DNA of 9,813 nt from Burkholderiales bacterium (GCA_947453585.1 CANGHQ010000039.1:1-9813), one strand, 5' to 3'. Shown: positions 1-6,628, counted from the stretch's first letter. The notes: generated by a model from the letters alone, not told the origin. Numbers and translations: made by a program.

Positions 1-273
1 AATGCGCTCAATGGCGCTGTCGATTTGCTCGGTGCTCACCGGGCGCTTGCGCAGCGATAGATTCATAGAACCGGCCACCTTGGCGCGCTCGTAGTCGATG
101 CGCCGCCCGTCTTTTTTGACGACGGCGGGTAGGGTGACGTCGGGGCGCTCGTAGGTGGTAAAGCGCTTTTCGCAGGCGCCGCACTGGCGCCTGCGGCGTA
201 TGAAGTCACCGTCTTCAGACACACGGGTCTCGGAAACTGGCGTTTCCGTATGGCCGCAAAACGGACACTTCAT
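1..273 (-). CDS. nrdR: Transcriptional repressor NrdR (partial, C-terminus off the window)
   Basis: NrdR is a zinc-ribbon/ATP-cone regulator that binds NrdR boxes and represses ribonucleotide reductase genes in response to bound (d)ATP. The 91 visible codons start at an ATG at 273. They show the zinc ribbon as C3-P-F-C6 and C31-G-A-C34, the basic stretch RRRR at 26-29, then FTTYERP at 38-44. The start of the ATP-cone follows: VVKKDGRRIDY, then LSLRKRPVS and TEQID. The family is about 150 residues long, so roughly the last 40% lies left of base 1. The start is fixed because the zinc ribbon begins at residue 3. It lies 14 bases downstream of glyA on the same strand and is probably co-transcribed with it. 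No internal stop or frameshift is visible. Confidence 0.95.
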   Translation of the reverse strand, partial: MKCPFCGHTETPVSETRVSEDGDFIRRRRQCGACEKRFTTYERPDVTLPAVVKKDGRRIDYERAKVAGSMNLSLRKRPVSTEQIDSAIERI

Positions 274-287
274 CGCAGGCGGCGCTT

Positions 288-1532
288 TTAGCGGTAGACC
301 GGGAAGCGCGAGGTCAGCGCATGCACTTTGGCGCGCACGGCGGCGATATTGGCCGCATCGTGTGGGTTGTCCAGCACGTCAGCAATCAGGTGGGCGGTGG
401 CGCGGGCCTCTTCGTCCTTGAAGCCACGCGTGGTCAGGGCCGGGGTGCCAATGCGCACTCCGCTGGTGACCATGGGCTTTTCCGGGTCGTTGGGGATGGC
501 GTTCTTGTTGATCGTCATGTGGGCGTCACCCAGCACGCGCTCGGCGTCCTTGCCGGTGATGTTCTTGGAGCGCAAGTCCACCAGCATCACGTGGCTCTCA
601 GTGCGGCCGCTGACAATGCGCAGGCCGCGCTCGGTCAGGGTCTTGGCGATGATGTCTGCGTTGGTCAGCACTTGTTGCTGGTAGGCCTTGAAGTCGCCGC
701 CCAAAGCCTCTTTGAAAGCCACGGCCTTGGCCGCAATCACGTGCATCAGCGGGCCGCCTTGCAGGCCGGGGAAGATGGCGCTGTTGATGGCTTTCTCGTG
801 GGCAGACTTCATCAAGATGATGCCGCCGCGCGGGCCGCGCAGGCTCTTGTGCGTGGTGGAGGTGACCACGTCGGCAAAGGGCACCGGGTTGGGGTAGAGC
901 CCGGCTGCAATCAAGCCAGCGTAATGCGCCATGTCCACCATGAAGATGGCGCCCACGTCTTTGGCTACTTTGGCAAAGCGCTCAAAGTCAATGCGCAGCG
1001 AGTATGCGCTGGCGCCGGCGATGATGAGCTTGGGTTTGGTTTCATGGGCCTTGCGCTCCATAGCGTCATAGTCGATGGCTTCCTGGGCGTTCAGGCCATA
1101 AGACACCACGTTAAACCACTTGCCGCTGATATTGAGCGGCATGCCGTGCGTCAGGTGGCCGCCTTCGGCCAAGCTCATGCCCATGATGGTGTCGCCGGGC
1201 TTCAAAAAGGCCAAAAACACAGCTTCGTTGGCGGACGCGCCGCAATGGGGCTGCACGTTGGCCGCATCAGCACCAAAGATTTGCTTGACGCGGTCAATGG
1301 CCAATTGTTCGGCCACGTCCACGTTTTCGCAGCCGCCGTAGTAGCGCTTGCCGGGGTAGCCTTCGGCGTATTTATTGGTCAACTGGCTGCCTTGGGCGGC
1401 CATGACGGCGGGGGAGGCGTAGTTTTCGCTGGCGATCAGTTCAATGTGGTGTTCTTGGCGCGCGTTTTCGGCCACGATGGCCGCCCACAACTCGGGGTCG
1501 GTCTGTTCAACAAGAATGCTGCGGTCGTACAT
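288..1532 (-). CDS. glyA: Serine hydroxymethyltransferase
   Basis: Cytoplasmic PLP enzyme converting serine and tetrahydrofolate to glycine and 5,10-methylene-THF, the main source of one-carbon units for dTMP, purines and methionine. The 414-residue product matches the usual length (E. coli about 417). Visible landmarks are ELIASENY at 31-38, NKYAEGYPGKRYYGG at 53-67 with catalytic Glu57, and VDMAHYAGL at 199-207. The PLP-lysine motif STTHKSLRGPRGG follows with K229, then FPGLQGGP at 254-261 and the substrate-carboxylate Arg in VRIGTPA at 359-365. I chose the ATG at 1532 (MYDRSILVEQ) over an upstream in-frame start at 1577. It matches the family N-terminus and has an AGGA Shine-Dalgarno 8 bases upstream, while the extra 15 residues look non-conserved. 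nrdR follows after 14 bases. Confidence 0.97.
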   Translation of the reverse strand: MYDRSILVEQTDPELWAAIVAENARQEHHIELIASENYASPAVMAAQGSQLTNKYAEGYPGKRYYGGCENVDVAEQLAIDRVKQIFGADAANVQPHCGASANEAVFLAFLKPGDTIMGMSLAEGGHLTHGMPLNISGKWFNVVSYGLNAQEAIDYDAMERKAHETKPKLIIAGASAYSLRIDFERFAKVAKDVGAIFMVDMAHYAGLIAAGLYPNPVPFADVVTSTTHKSLRGPRGGIILMKSAHEKAINSAIFPGLQGGPLMHVIAAKAVAFKEALGGDFKAYQQQVLTNADIIAKTLTERGLRIVSGRTESHVMLVDLRSKNITGKDAERVLGDAHMTINKNAIPNDPEKPMVTSGVRIGTPALTTRGFKDEEARATAHLIADVLDNPHDAANIAAVRAKVHALTSRFPVYR

Positions 1533-1691
1533 GGTTGGGTCCTGGATGGTTGGTGGTCTAAAAGCGGGGAAGGGCACATTGCGCCAGCGCAGCTGGTGGG
1601 TGATGCCTTTGTCTGAGCCCCCTCAATCGCACAATTCTAGTGCAGCCCACCTTTGCCGGAGGTATCCGAAAAGCGCCTCCAAACGGTCGGA
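1533..1691 (-). promoter_or_regulatory. glyA upstream region with candidate -10 box
   Basis: This 159-base gap lies between the transglycosylase stop and the glyA start. On the minus strand a TAGAAT (plus-strand 1634-1639) is a 5/6 match to a sigma70 -10 box and would give a leader of about 95 bases. No convincing -35 hexamer lies 16-18 bases upstream, so the promoter call is weak. An imperfect inverted repeat (GGAGG at 1659-1663, CCTCC at 1676-1680, 12-base loop) directly after the transglycosylase stop could be a weak terminator, but no T-run follows. I see no glycine riboswitch core. Confidence 0.25.
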
Positions 1692-2459
1692 TTACGCCTT
1701 GTTCGGGCCGGGCGTGCGCAATACGGCCGTGGTGGCAGCAGGCACCGGCCGACCGGCCAGCACCGCCTGCAGGCGCACGTGCTCGGCCAGCACTTTGGCC
1801 GCGTAGCCGCCGTCGTCTTCCATATTGGCGGCGCCTACATAGAGCTTGAGCCCGAGTTCCAGCGACCCAGCGCGGGCAATGCATTCCTGCAAGACCTTGA
1901 CGCCCACCCGCATATTGGCCACTGGGTCAAAAGCGGCCAGCTTGCCGCCAAAGCGTTCGTATTTGTCGCCATGGACTTGGGTCATGACCTGCATCAGTCC
2001 TTGGGCGCCGACCGGGCTTTGGGCAAAGGGGTTGAAGCCCGACTCCACCGCCACCACGGCCAAGATCAAGGTCGGATCCAGCTTGTTGCGCGTGCCAGTT
2101 TCGAAGGCTTCGGCCACCAAGGCGCTCAGGGGTTCAGGCGCAATGTTGTATTTTTTGGACAGCCAAAAGGCCAGCGCTGCCTGCGCTTTGGGCAGGTCCT
2201 TGGGGTTGACGGCGGTGACGCGGTCCGTGGCCTTGCCGGAGACCAGGCCAGAGAGCGATTCCTGGCGCTCCTGCAACCAGCCCATGAGCTGCAACTCGCC
2301 TGCCTGGCGCATGTCGGGCTGCGCTGTGAGCATGATGCCGCCAAACATGACACCCAGCCCGAGCAGGGCAAATCCGTTGTGGGTGATCTGAAACAGCCCG
2401 TCGGCAATGTCGCGGGCCACGGTGGCCAAGGATGCTTTTATACGTTTGCCAGTGTTCAT
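1692..2459 (-). CDS. Membrane-anchored lytic transglycosylase (SLT domain)
   Basis: Predicted peptidoglycan lytic transglycosylase of 255 residues, cleaving the MurNAc-GlcNAc bond with formation of 1,6-anhydroMurNAc in the periplasm. A hydrophobic segment at about residues 30-47 (GFALLGLGVMFGGIMLTA) has no obvious cleavage site and is probably an N-terminal membrane anchor. The SLT fold starts near 125. VAVESGFNP carries the putative catalytic Glu139, followed by GAQGLMQVM at 151-159. The usual later AYNAG-type motif reads LYVGAANM at 207-214. The ATG at 2459 is preferred over an in-frame upstream start at 2573 because AAGGA sits 5 bases upstream and the longer N-terminus would overlap the hairpin leader. 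It lies upstream of glyA on the same strand, with 159 bases between, so it is probably a separate unit. I am sure of the fold, less of the exact subfamily. Confidence 0.85.
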   Translation of the reverse strand: MNTGKRIKASLATVARDIADGLFQITHNGFALLGLGVMFGGIMLTAQPDMRQAGELQLMGWLQERQESLSGLVSGKATDRVTAVNPKDLPKAQAALAFWLSKKYNIAPEPLSALVAEAFETGTRNKLDPTLILAVVAVESGFNPFAQSPVGAQGLMQVMTQVHGDKYERFGGKLAAFDPVANMRVGVKVLQECIARAGSLELGLKLYVGAANMEDDGGYAAKVLAEHVRLQAVLAGRPVPAATTAVLRTPGPNKA

Positions 2460-2473
2460 GTGTGTCCTTGAAC

Positions 2474-2519
2474 GGTGGGTGTCGTTGCTTGCAAATTGAA
2501 AATGCAACGGCTTCCCACC
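2474..2519 (-). promoter_or_regulatory. Two-part hairpin in the lytic transglycosylase leader
   Basis: GGTGGG (2474-2479) pairs perfectly with CCCACC (2514-2519). Nested inside, CGTTGC (2483-2488) pairs perfectly with GCAACG (2504-2509), separated by a 3/4-base internal loop and closed by a 15-base AT-rich loop. An alternative inner stem, TTGCA (2489-2493) with TGCAA (2503-2507), competes for the same GCAA. In the minus-strand mRNA the base of the hairpin is 4 bases from the AAGGA Shine-Dalgarno (2465-2469). A role in translation control or mRNA stability is possible. It could also be an inverted-repeat operator acting as DNA. The pairing is directly visible; the function is inference. Confidence 0.5.
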
Positions 2520-2657
2520 TTGGGGTACCAAACGGGCGGTGTGCCGCGCTGGTTGTGCTTCCGGGTGCGCCACCGCAGTGACGTGTCAAGCCCTTGGAAG
2601 CTGGCAAAAACGGCGCCAATCGAGGCCATTCATTGCCCTAAAAAAGGGATGAAGCGA

Positions 2658-2687
2658 ATTCTAGGATTGCCTCATATTCCGCGTCAA
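2658..2687 (-). promoter_or_regulatory. Candidate sigma70 promoter for the lytic transglycosylase
   Basis: On the minus strand TTGACG (plus 2682-2687, 5/6 to the -35 consensus) is followed after 18 bases by TAGAAT (plus 2658-2663, 5/6 to the -10 consensus). Transcription would start near 2651 and give a leader of about 190 bases containing the hairpin at 2474-2519. It overlaps the oppositely directed promoter at 2667-2696. Confidence 0.5.
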
Positions 2688-2696
2688 TTATATAAA
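2667..2696 (+). promoter_or_regulatory. Candidate sigma70 promoter for the DUF349 gene
   Basis: TTGCCT (2667-2672) is followed after 18 bases by TATAAA (2691-2696), or after 16 bases by TATATA (2689-2694), inside the most AT-rich stretch of the window. Transcription would start near 2703. This lies about 160 bases upstream of the preferred start codon, and it makes the earliest possible in-frame start at 2717 unlikely because there would be no room for a ribosome binding site. Confidence 0.5.
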
Positions 2697-2866
2697 ACTA
2701 TTTTCTTATTCCTTAATTGAGTGAAATTGTCAGCTCTGAATCGAAAGAATTTGCAGTTTTCGTGTGTCTTGCGGGCACGCTTGGGGCAGAAAATTCGGTT
2801 TTCCTCTCAATTCGCGGCGAAAATACTCCCCTGTCATTTTTGCTTCCCCTCTTTCAAAGGCTCCAC
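2697..2866 (+). other. Leader region of the DUF349 gene
   Basis: This stretch is open in the DUF349 reading frame from a TTG at 2717, but its composition (AT- and T-rich, no codon bias towards G/C) differs from the gene body, so I treat it as untranslated leader. An in-frame TTG at 2840 would add nine residues, beginning LPLFQR after the initiator, and is a realistic alternative start. A weak stem, CGAAA (2742-2746) with TTTCG (2758-2762), is the only secondary structure I noticed. No riboswitch class is recognisable. Confidence 0.35.
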
Positions 2867-5740
2867 GTGCCGTCGACTCCTGCAAACAAAACTTCCGATC
2901 TGGCGCAGCTGGACAAAATCACTGGCGGCGCTTTTACCGCCGCCACCGCTGGCGAACGTGCCAGCCGCGTTCGGGAGTGGCTGCTCACCAATCCGGGCAA
3001 CGACGTTCTGGCCGAAGTGTTTCGGGAGCTCAGCAGCCGCGACAAGGGTGCGGCCAAGCTTTTGCGCGAGCGGCTCGATGACGCCAAGCGCGCCAAGCTG
3101 CAAGAAGCCATGTCGGCTGAATGGGCGCTCAAAGGCCAAGCTTTACTGGACCTGACCAAACTCAACATTGCCGATGCCATGGCCTGGCAGCGCGACGCGG
3201 CCAAAGCGGGCGCGCCCCTGAGCAAAGAGCCCTTGGCCAGCCTGAAGGTGCAAATTGCCGAGCGCGTGCGCCTGATTGAAGACCTGCAACACCAAGCCCA
3301 AGTGCAGCGCGAAGCGGCCGTGCTGCTGGCCCAGCGTATTGAAGTGATGTCCACCAAACCCTGGCGCGAGGCGCAAGCCGTGTCCGAGGCCCTGGGTGTG
3401 GACGTGGCCCAGTGGCAGGCGCAAGCCGCCCAACTCGTGGCACACGCCAGCTGGCCCAGTACCGACCTCAAATTTACCCCCATGCTGGAGGCCTCACGCG
3501 CCCAGCTGGTGGTGGTGTGGGAAGCGTTTCAACTCGCTTTGCAGCAAACGCTGGCCGCCTCGCAAGACGCCGCCGCTGCTCTGCCCGGCGTGGGCGTATG
3601 GGCCGAAGAGTTGCGCACCGAACGCGCCGCCGCCGCGCCCAGCCCCAAGCCTGCCAAAGTGGCCATTGACCCCGAAGTGCGCGAAGCCGCCAACGCCAAG
3701 GTGCGCGAAGTGCTGGCCCAGCTCGAAGTGCAAACCAGCGAAGGCCAGGGCAAAGCCAGCGCGGGCGCGGCCAGCGCCTTGCGCCAGGCGCTCAAGGAAT
3801 TTGGCAAGGTGATCGACCACAAGCTCGACACCCAGGCGCACGCCGCTTTGGCTGCCGCAGGCGAACTCGAAGGCTGGCAACGCTGGCGTGCCGACCAGTT
3901 GCGCGAAGAGCTGCTGATCAAGGCCGAAGGCCTGCTCAAACGCCCCGAGGGCCAGGCCATCGGTGGGCGCAAGATGCAAGAAACCTTGCGCACCATGCGC
4001 GAGCAATGGAAACAAACCGACCAAGGCGGGGTGCCCAACCACGCCATGTGGAAACGCTTTGACGAAGCCTGCAACGAAGCCCACAAAGTGGTGGAAGCCT
4101 GGCTGGAAAAGCTCAAGGCCGACGCCGTGGAACACCGCAACCAGCGCCTGGCGCTGATTGCCGAGATCAACACCTGGGCCGAAGAAAACCGCACCGCGCG
4201 CGACGGCGACTGGAAAGGCTTTAGCCGCCTGTTGCACCAGTTTGGCGACCGCTGGCGCGACGCTGGCCACTTGGGTGAAAAAGCCTTTGCCGAACTGCAG
4301 CCACTGTGGAAAGCAGCCATTTCAGCCGCCGCCGCGCCGCTGGAAGCTTTGCAGGCCCAAAGCCTGGAAATGCGCCGCGCCATGATTGACGAAGCCAAGG
4401 CGCTGGGTGAGGCGCCCATGCTGCGCATTGACGCCGTGCGCGCACTGCAGCAACGCTGGCAGGCGCAGGCCCACCAGGTGCCGATTGACCGGCGCCAAGA
4501 ACAAAAACTGTGGGACGCCTTTCGCAAGCCCATCGACGAGGCCTTTAACCGCAACACCCTGGAGCGCGAAAAAGCCGAAGCCTCATTGGGCCAGCGTGAC
4601 CGCGTGGTCATTGATGCCGCCAAAGCCCTGCAAACAGCCAATGCCGGCGGCGACGCACAGCTGATTCGCAGCGCGATTGCCGCTTTGGAAGCCGCATTGC
4701 AAGGCCAGGCCCAAGCGCAAGCCCAGGTAACCGCAGCCGGAGCCCAAGAGGCGCAGGTGCAAGCGGTGGCTGATTCGGTGGCCCAGGCCGGTGCAGCGTC
4801 AGTAGACGCCGCTGTGGCCGAAGCCGCTGCAGCCGAAGGCACTGCGCCCGAAGGCTCCGCTCCGGAAGGCGCCAACCCCGAAGGCTCCGCCGTTCACGGC
4901 GCTAGCCCAGAGCAAGGTGGCGAGGCCGAAGTGGCAGACGCCGCGCAAGCCTCCGGCGATGCCGCAGAAAGCGCGCCCGAAACCCCCGTGGCTGAAGTGA
5001 TTGCACCCAAACCCGCGCCCAAGCGCGTGGTCGCCATGCGTGGCGACGACCGCCCCGGCATGAAACGCGAAACCCCCGGCGCAGACACGGGCCGCCCCGG
5101 CAAATTTGGCGACCGCAAAGACGCCGGACGCGGTGGGCGCGACGCCCGCCCAGGCATGGACAGCCGTCCCCGCCCCGATTCCCGTGGTGAATCTCGTGGT
5201 GATTCCCGAGGCGAAGGCCGCGGCTTTGGCGGTGACGCCCGTGGCGAACGCTTTGACCCACGCAACGCGCCACCCCGCCTGGGCGACGCCGCCTTCCGCG
5301 CCCAGCGCGAGGCCCTGGAAAGTGCCCAAATGGCATTGCGCAAGCTCGCAGCCCAAGCCCACGGTGAGGCGCTCACGCAGCTCCTGACCGCTTGGGAAAG
5401 CCGCGACAGCGCCAAGCTGCCCAGCGTGCAAGAGTTGGGCAACCAGGTCAACGCAGCTACCCGCAGCGTGTGGACCAGTGCCTTGACTGGCGCACTGCCT
5501 GCGCACCGCACCTCGCCGCCCGAAGCCTTGCTGCGTCTGGAAATGGCCGCCGAGATTCCCACGCCAGCCGACCACTTGGGTGAGCGCCGCGCGCTGCAAC
5601 TGCAGTTGCTGACCCGCCGCAACGACCCGGCTCCCGCCCAAACCTGGGGGCATGACGTAGCCATCGTGCTGTCCGCGCCCTTTGCGGCAGAAGATGCGCG
5701 GCGCCTGCAAGGCAGCCTGAAGGCCTTGCTCAAACGCTAA
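2867..5740 (+). CDS. DUF349 domain-containing protein
   Basis: A large protein (957 residues from the GTG at 2867) of unknown function, probably cytoplasmic since no signal peptide or membrane segment is seen. The N-terminus reads PSTPANKTSDLAQLDKITGG. Residues to about 370 are helical and Ala/Gln/Glu-rich, probably coiled coil. Three DUF349-type repeats begin near 376 (REQWKQ..., MWKRFDEA), 458 (GDRWRDAG, LQPLWKAA) and 527 (QQRWQAQ, LWDAFRKPID). A disordered low-complexity insert spans about 620-800: Ala/Gln-rich, then PEGSA-like repeats at 656-675, then an Arg/Gly-rich tract at 719-799. The last 150 residues form a separate conserved-looking domain (RLEMAAEIPTP, then LQLQLLTRRND). AAAGG at 2856-2860 supports GTG 2867; TTG 2840 and TTG 2717 are alternatives. 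The R/G-rich tract hints at nucleic-acid binding, which is only inference. It is transcribed away from the lytic transglycosylase and converges on lpxH. Confidence 0.8.
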   Translation: MPSTPANKTSDLAQLDKITGGAFTAATAGERASRVREWLLTNPGNDVLAEVFRELSSRDKGAAKLLRERLDDAKRAKLQEAMSAEWALKGQALLDLTKLNIADAMAWQRDAAKAGAPLSKEPLASLKVQIAERVRLIEDLQHQAQVQREAAVLLAQRIEVMSTKPWREAQAVSEALGVDVAQWQAQAAQLVAHASWPSTDLKFTPMLEASRAQLVVVWEAFQLALQQTLAASQDAAAALPGVGVWAEELRTERAAAAPSPKPAKVAIDPEVREAANAKVREVLAQLEVQTSEGQGKASAGAASALRQALKEFGKVIDHKLDTQAHAALAAAGELEGWQRWRADQLREELLIKAEGLLKRPEGQAIGGRKMQETLRTMREQWKQTDQGGVPNHAMWKRFDEACNEAHKVVEAWLEKLKADAVEHRNQRLALIAEINTWAEENRTARDGDWKGFSRLLHQFGDRWRDAGHLGEKAFAELQPLWKAAISAAAAPLEALQAQSLEMRRAMIDEAKALGEAPMLRIDAVRALQQRWQAQAHQVPIDRRQEQKLWDAFRKPIDEAFNRNTLEREKAEASLGQRDRVVIDAAKALQTANAGGDAQLIRSAIAALEAALQGQAQAQAQVTAAGAQEAQVQAVADSVAQAGAASVDAAVAEAAAAEGTAPEGSAPEGANPEGSAVHGASPEQGGEAEVADAAQASGDAAESAPETPVAEVIAPKPAPKRVVAMRGDDRPGMKRETPGADTGRPGKFGDRKDAGRGGRDARPGMDSRPRPDSRGESRGDSRGEGRGFGGDARGERFDPRNAPPRLGDAAFRAQREALESAQMALRKLAAQAHGEALTQLLTAWESRDSAKLPSVQELGNQVNAATRSVWTSALTGALPAHRTSPPEALLRLEMAAEIPTPADHLGERRALQLQLLTRRNDPAPAQTWGHDVAIVLSAPFAAEDARRLQGSLKALLKR
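4832..4891 (+). repeat. 15-base in-frame tandem repeat (four copies)
   Basis: Four imperfect 15-base units, each with a GAAGGC core, encode A-E-G-T-A, P-E-G-S-A, P-E-G-A-N and P-E-G-S-A inside the low-complexity insert of the DUF349 protein. A unit of whole codons means copy-number change would keep the frame. Confidence 0.8.
5177..5224 (+). repeat. 12-base in-frame tandem repeat encoding D/E-S-R-G units
   Basis: Four imperfect 12-base units encode DSRG, ESRG, DSRG and EGRG at residues 771-786 of the DUF349 protein. They form the core of a longer Arg/Gly-rich stretch (bases 5021-5263) resembling RG/RGG tails of RNA-binding proteins. Confidence 0.8.
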
Positions 5741-5757
5741 TTGGGGGAGGGCGGGCT

Positions 5758-5782
5758 GCGTTCGCACCCTTGGTGCGTGCGC
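5758..5782. terminator. Hairpin between convergent genes, possible bidirectional terminator
   Basis: CGCACC (5763-5768) and GGTGCG (5772-5777) form a perfect 6-base stem with a 3-base loop. It is extended by GCG/CGC (5758-5760, 5780-5782) across a 2x2 internal loop. It sits 17 bases past the DUF349 stop and in the same spacer as the lpxH stop. No T-run follows on either strand, so it is not a textbook intrinsic terminator. Confidence 0.35.
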
Positions 5783-5801
5783 CGCTGGCCGGCTTACTTG
5801 C

Positions 5802-5815
5802 GCCCTGTGCAGGGC
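5802..5815. terminator. Second hairpin between DUF349 gene and lpxH
   Basis: GCCCT (5802-5806) and AGGGC (5811-5815) form a stem around a 4-base loop, 8 bases beyond the lpxH stop on the minus strand. There is no T-tract, so termination or 3'-end protection for lpxH mRNA is only a suggestion. Confidence 0.3.
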
Positions 5816-5823
5816 CCGAGCGT

Positions 5824-6609
5824 TTAAGGCGCTGCCTGCGCCGCCGCCAGCGTGAGGCGCTTTGGTGCGCCACCTGCGGCGTGCAGGCGCAGCACCTCGG
5901 CGCGCGCTGGCGCGGCGTGCAAGTCCCAGTCGCTTAACACCCAGCGCACATGTCCTTGGCCCAGATCGTGTTGGGCCGGTTGGTGGGTGTGGCCGTGGAT
6001 CATGTGGTCGGCGTCCTGCATCTCCAGCAGCGCCACGCAGGCGTCGCGGTCCAGGTCAATCCACGGGGTTTGCGCTTGCACGAGCTGCTTTTTTTGCGCT
6101 TCACTTTGGGCGCGCATCTGGCGTGCTAGCGCCAGGCGTTGGTCTAGCGGCTGGCTTAAAAAATTCTCTTGCCAAGCGGCGCTGCGCACCTGGGCCCGAA
6201 AGGCCTGGTAGGGCGTATCGGCCAGGCACTGCGCGTCGCCATGGGCCAGCAGCCAGCGCGTGCCGCCCAAGTGCAGCACGCTCGGGTCTGGTAGCGCCCG
6301 GGCCCCACAGGCGGCCATTAAGTGCGCGCCCATCAGGAAATCGCGGTTGCCGCACATGATGAACACGTCCAGGCGCGCGCTGGCCCGGTGCAGCATGTCC
6401 GCCACAGCATGCTCAAAACTGTTTGGGGATTGGAGTGCGTCGTCGCCCACCCAGACTTCAAACAGGTCGCCCAAGATAAAGAGCGCCTGGGCTGGCGTGT
6501 GCGCTAGGTAGTGGGCCAGCGCTGCCAGCGTTTGCGGCTCGCTGGCTTGCAAATGCAGGTCAGAAATGAAGTCCACCGTCTGCCAATGCGGCGTGGCGGT
6601 GATCTCCAT
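5824..6609 (-). CDS. lpxH: UDP-2,3-diacylglucosamine diphosphatase
   Basis: LpxH hydrolyses UDP-2,3-diacylglucosamine to lipid X and UMP, the fourth step of lipid A synthesis, at the inner face of the cytoplasmic membrane. The 261-residue product carries the complete calcineurin-type metallophosphoesterase set. FISDLHL gives Asp17 and His19, LGDLFEVWVGDD gives Asp48, CGNRDF gives Asn88, LAHGD gives His123, and HGHTHQPA at 205-212 supplies the last metal ligands. It is slightly longer than E. coli LpxH (240), mainly at the C-terminus. I chose the ATG at 6609, with AGGA nine bases upstream, over an in-frame TTG at 6639 that would overlap ppiB. It is the last gene of the envelope operon, 19 bases after ppiB. 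Confidence 0.95.
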   Translation of the reverse strand: MEITATPHWQTVDFISDLHLQASEPQTLAALAHYLAHTPAQALFILGDLFEVWVGDDALQSPNSFEHAVADMLHRASARLDVFIMCGNRDFLMGAHLMAACGARALPDPSVLHLGGTRWLLAHGDAQCLADTPYQAFRAQVRSAAWQENFLSQPLDQRLALARQMRAQSEAQKKQLVQAQTPWIDLDRDACVALLEMQDADHMIHGHTHQPAQHDLGQGHVRWVLSDWDLHAAPARAEVLRLHAAGGAPKRLTLAAAQAAP

Positions 6610-6628
6610 AGTTTCTGATCCTCTGGCC

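Noticed and set aside
321..1616. 431-codon open frame on the plus strand opposite glyA
   Set aside because: Its translation is a low-information His/Val/Gly-rich sequence expected from the antisense of G+C-rich coding DNA; glyA on the other strand is unmistakable.
1533..1691. Glycine riboswitch upstream of glyA
   Set aside because: Such elements are known for glycine genes in this class, but the leader is short and I see no paired aptamer-like structure.
2460..2573. Longer N-terminus for the lytic transglycosylase starting at 2573
   Set aside because: The extra 38 residues are not membrane- or signal-like, the segment forms the hairpin, and the ATG at 2459 has a good AAGGA.
2584..2589. Perfect minus-strand TTGACA as a -35 box
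   Set aside because: The hexamer 17 bases downstream reads ACCCGG and nearby offsets give no -10 match either.
2475..2720. 81-codon plus-strand frame in the divergent intergenic region
   Set aside because: It has no Shine-Dalgarno, no family resemblance, and covers the hairpin and both promoters.
3529..4875. 448-codon open frame on the minus strand opposite the DUF349 gene
   Set aside because: Ser/Ala/Trp-rich shadow of an Ala/Gln-rich gene, with no recognisable motif; the plus-strand frame has domain repeats.
4799..5767. 322-codon minus-strand open frame across the end of the DUF349 gene
   Set aside because: Gly/Ala/Phe-rich antisense shadow of the low-complexity region, running through the convergent spacer.
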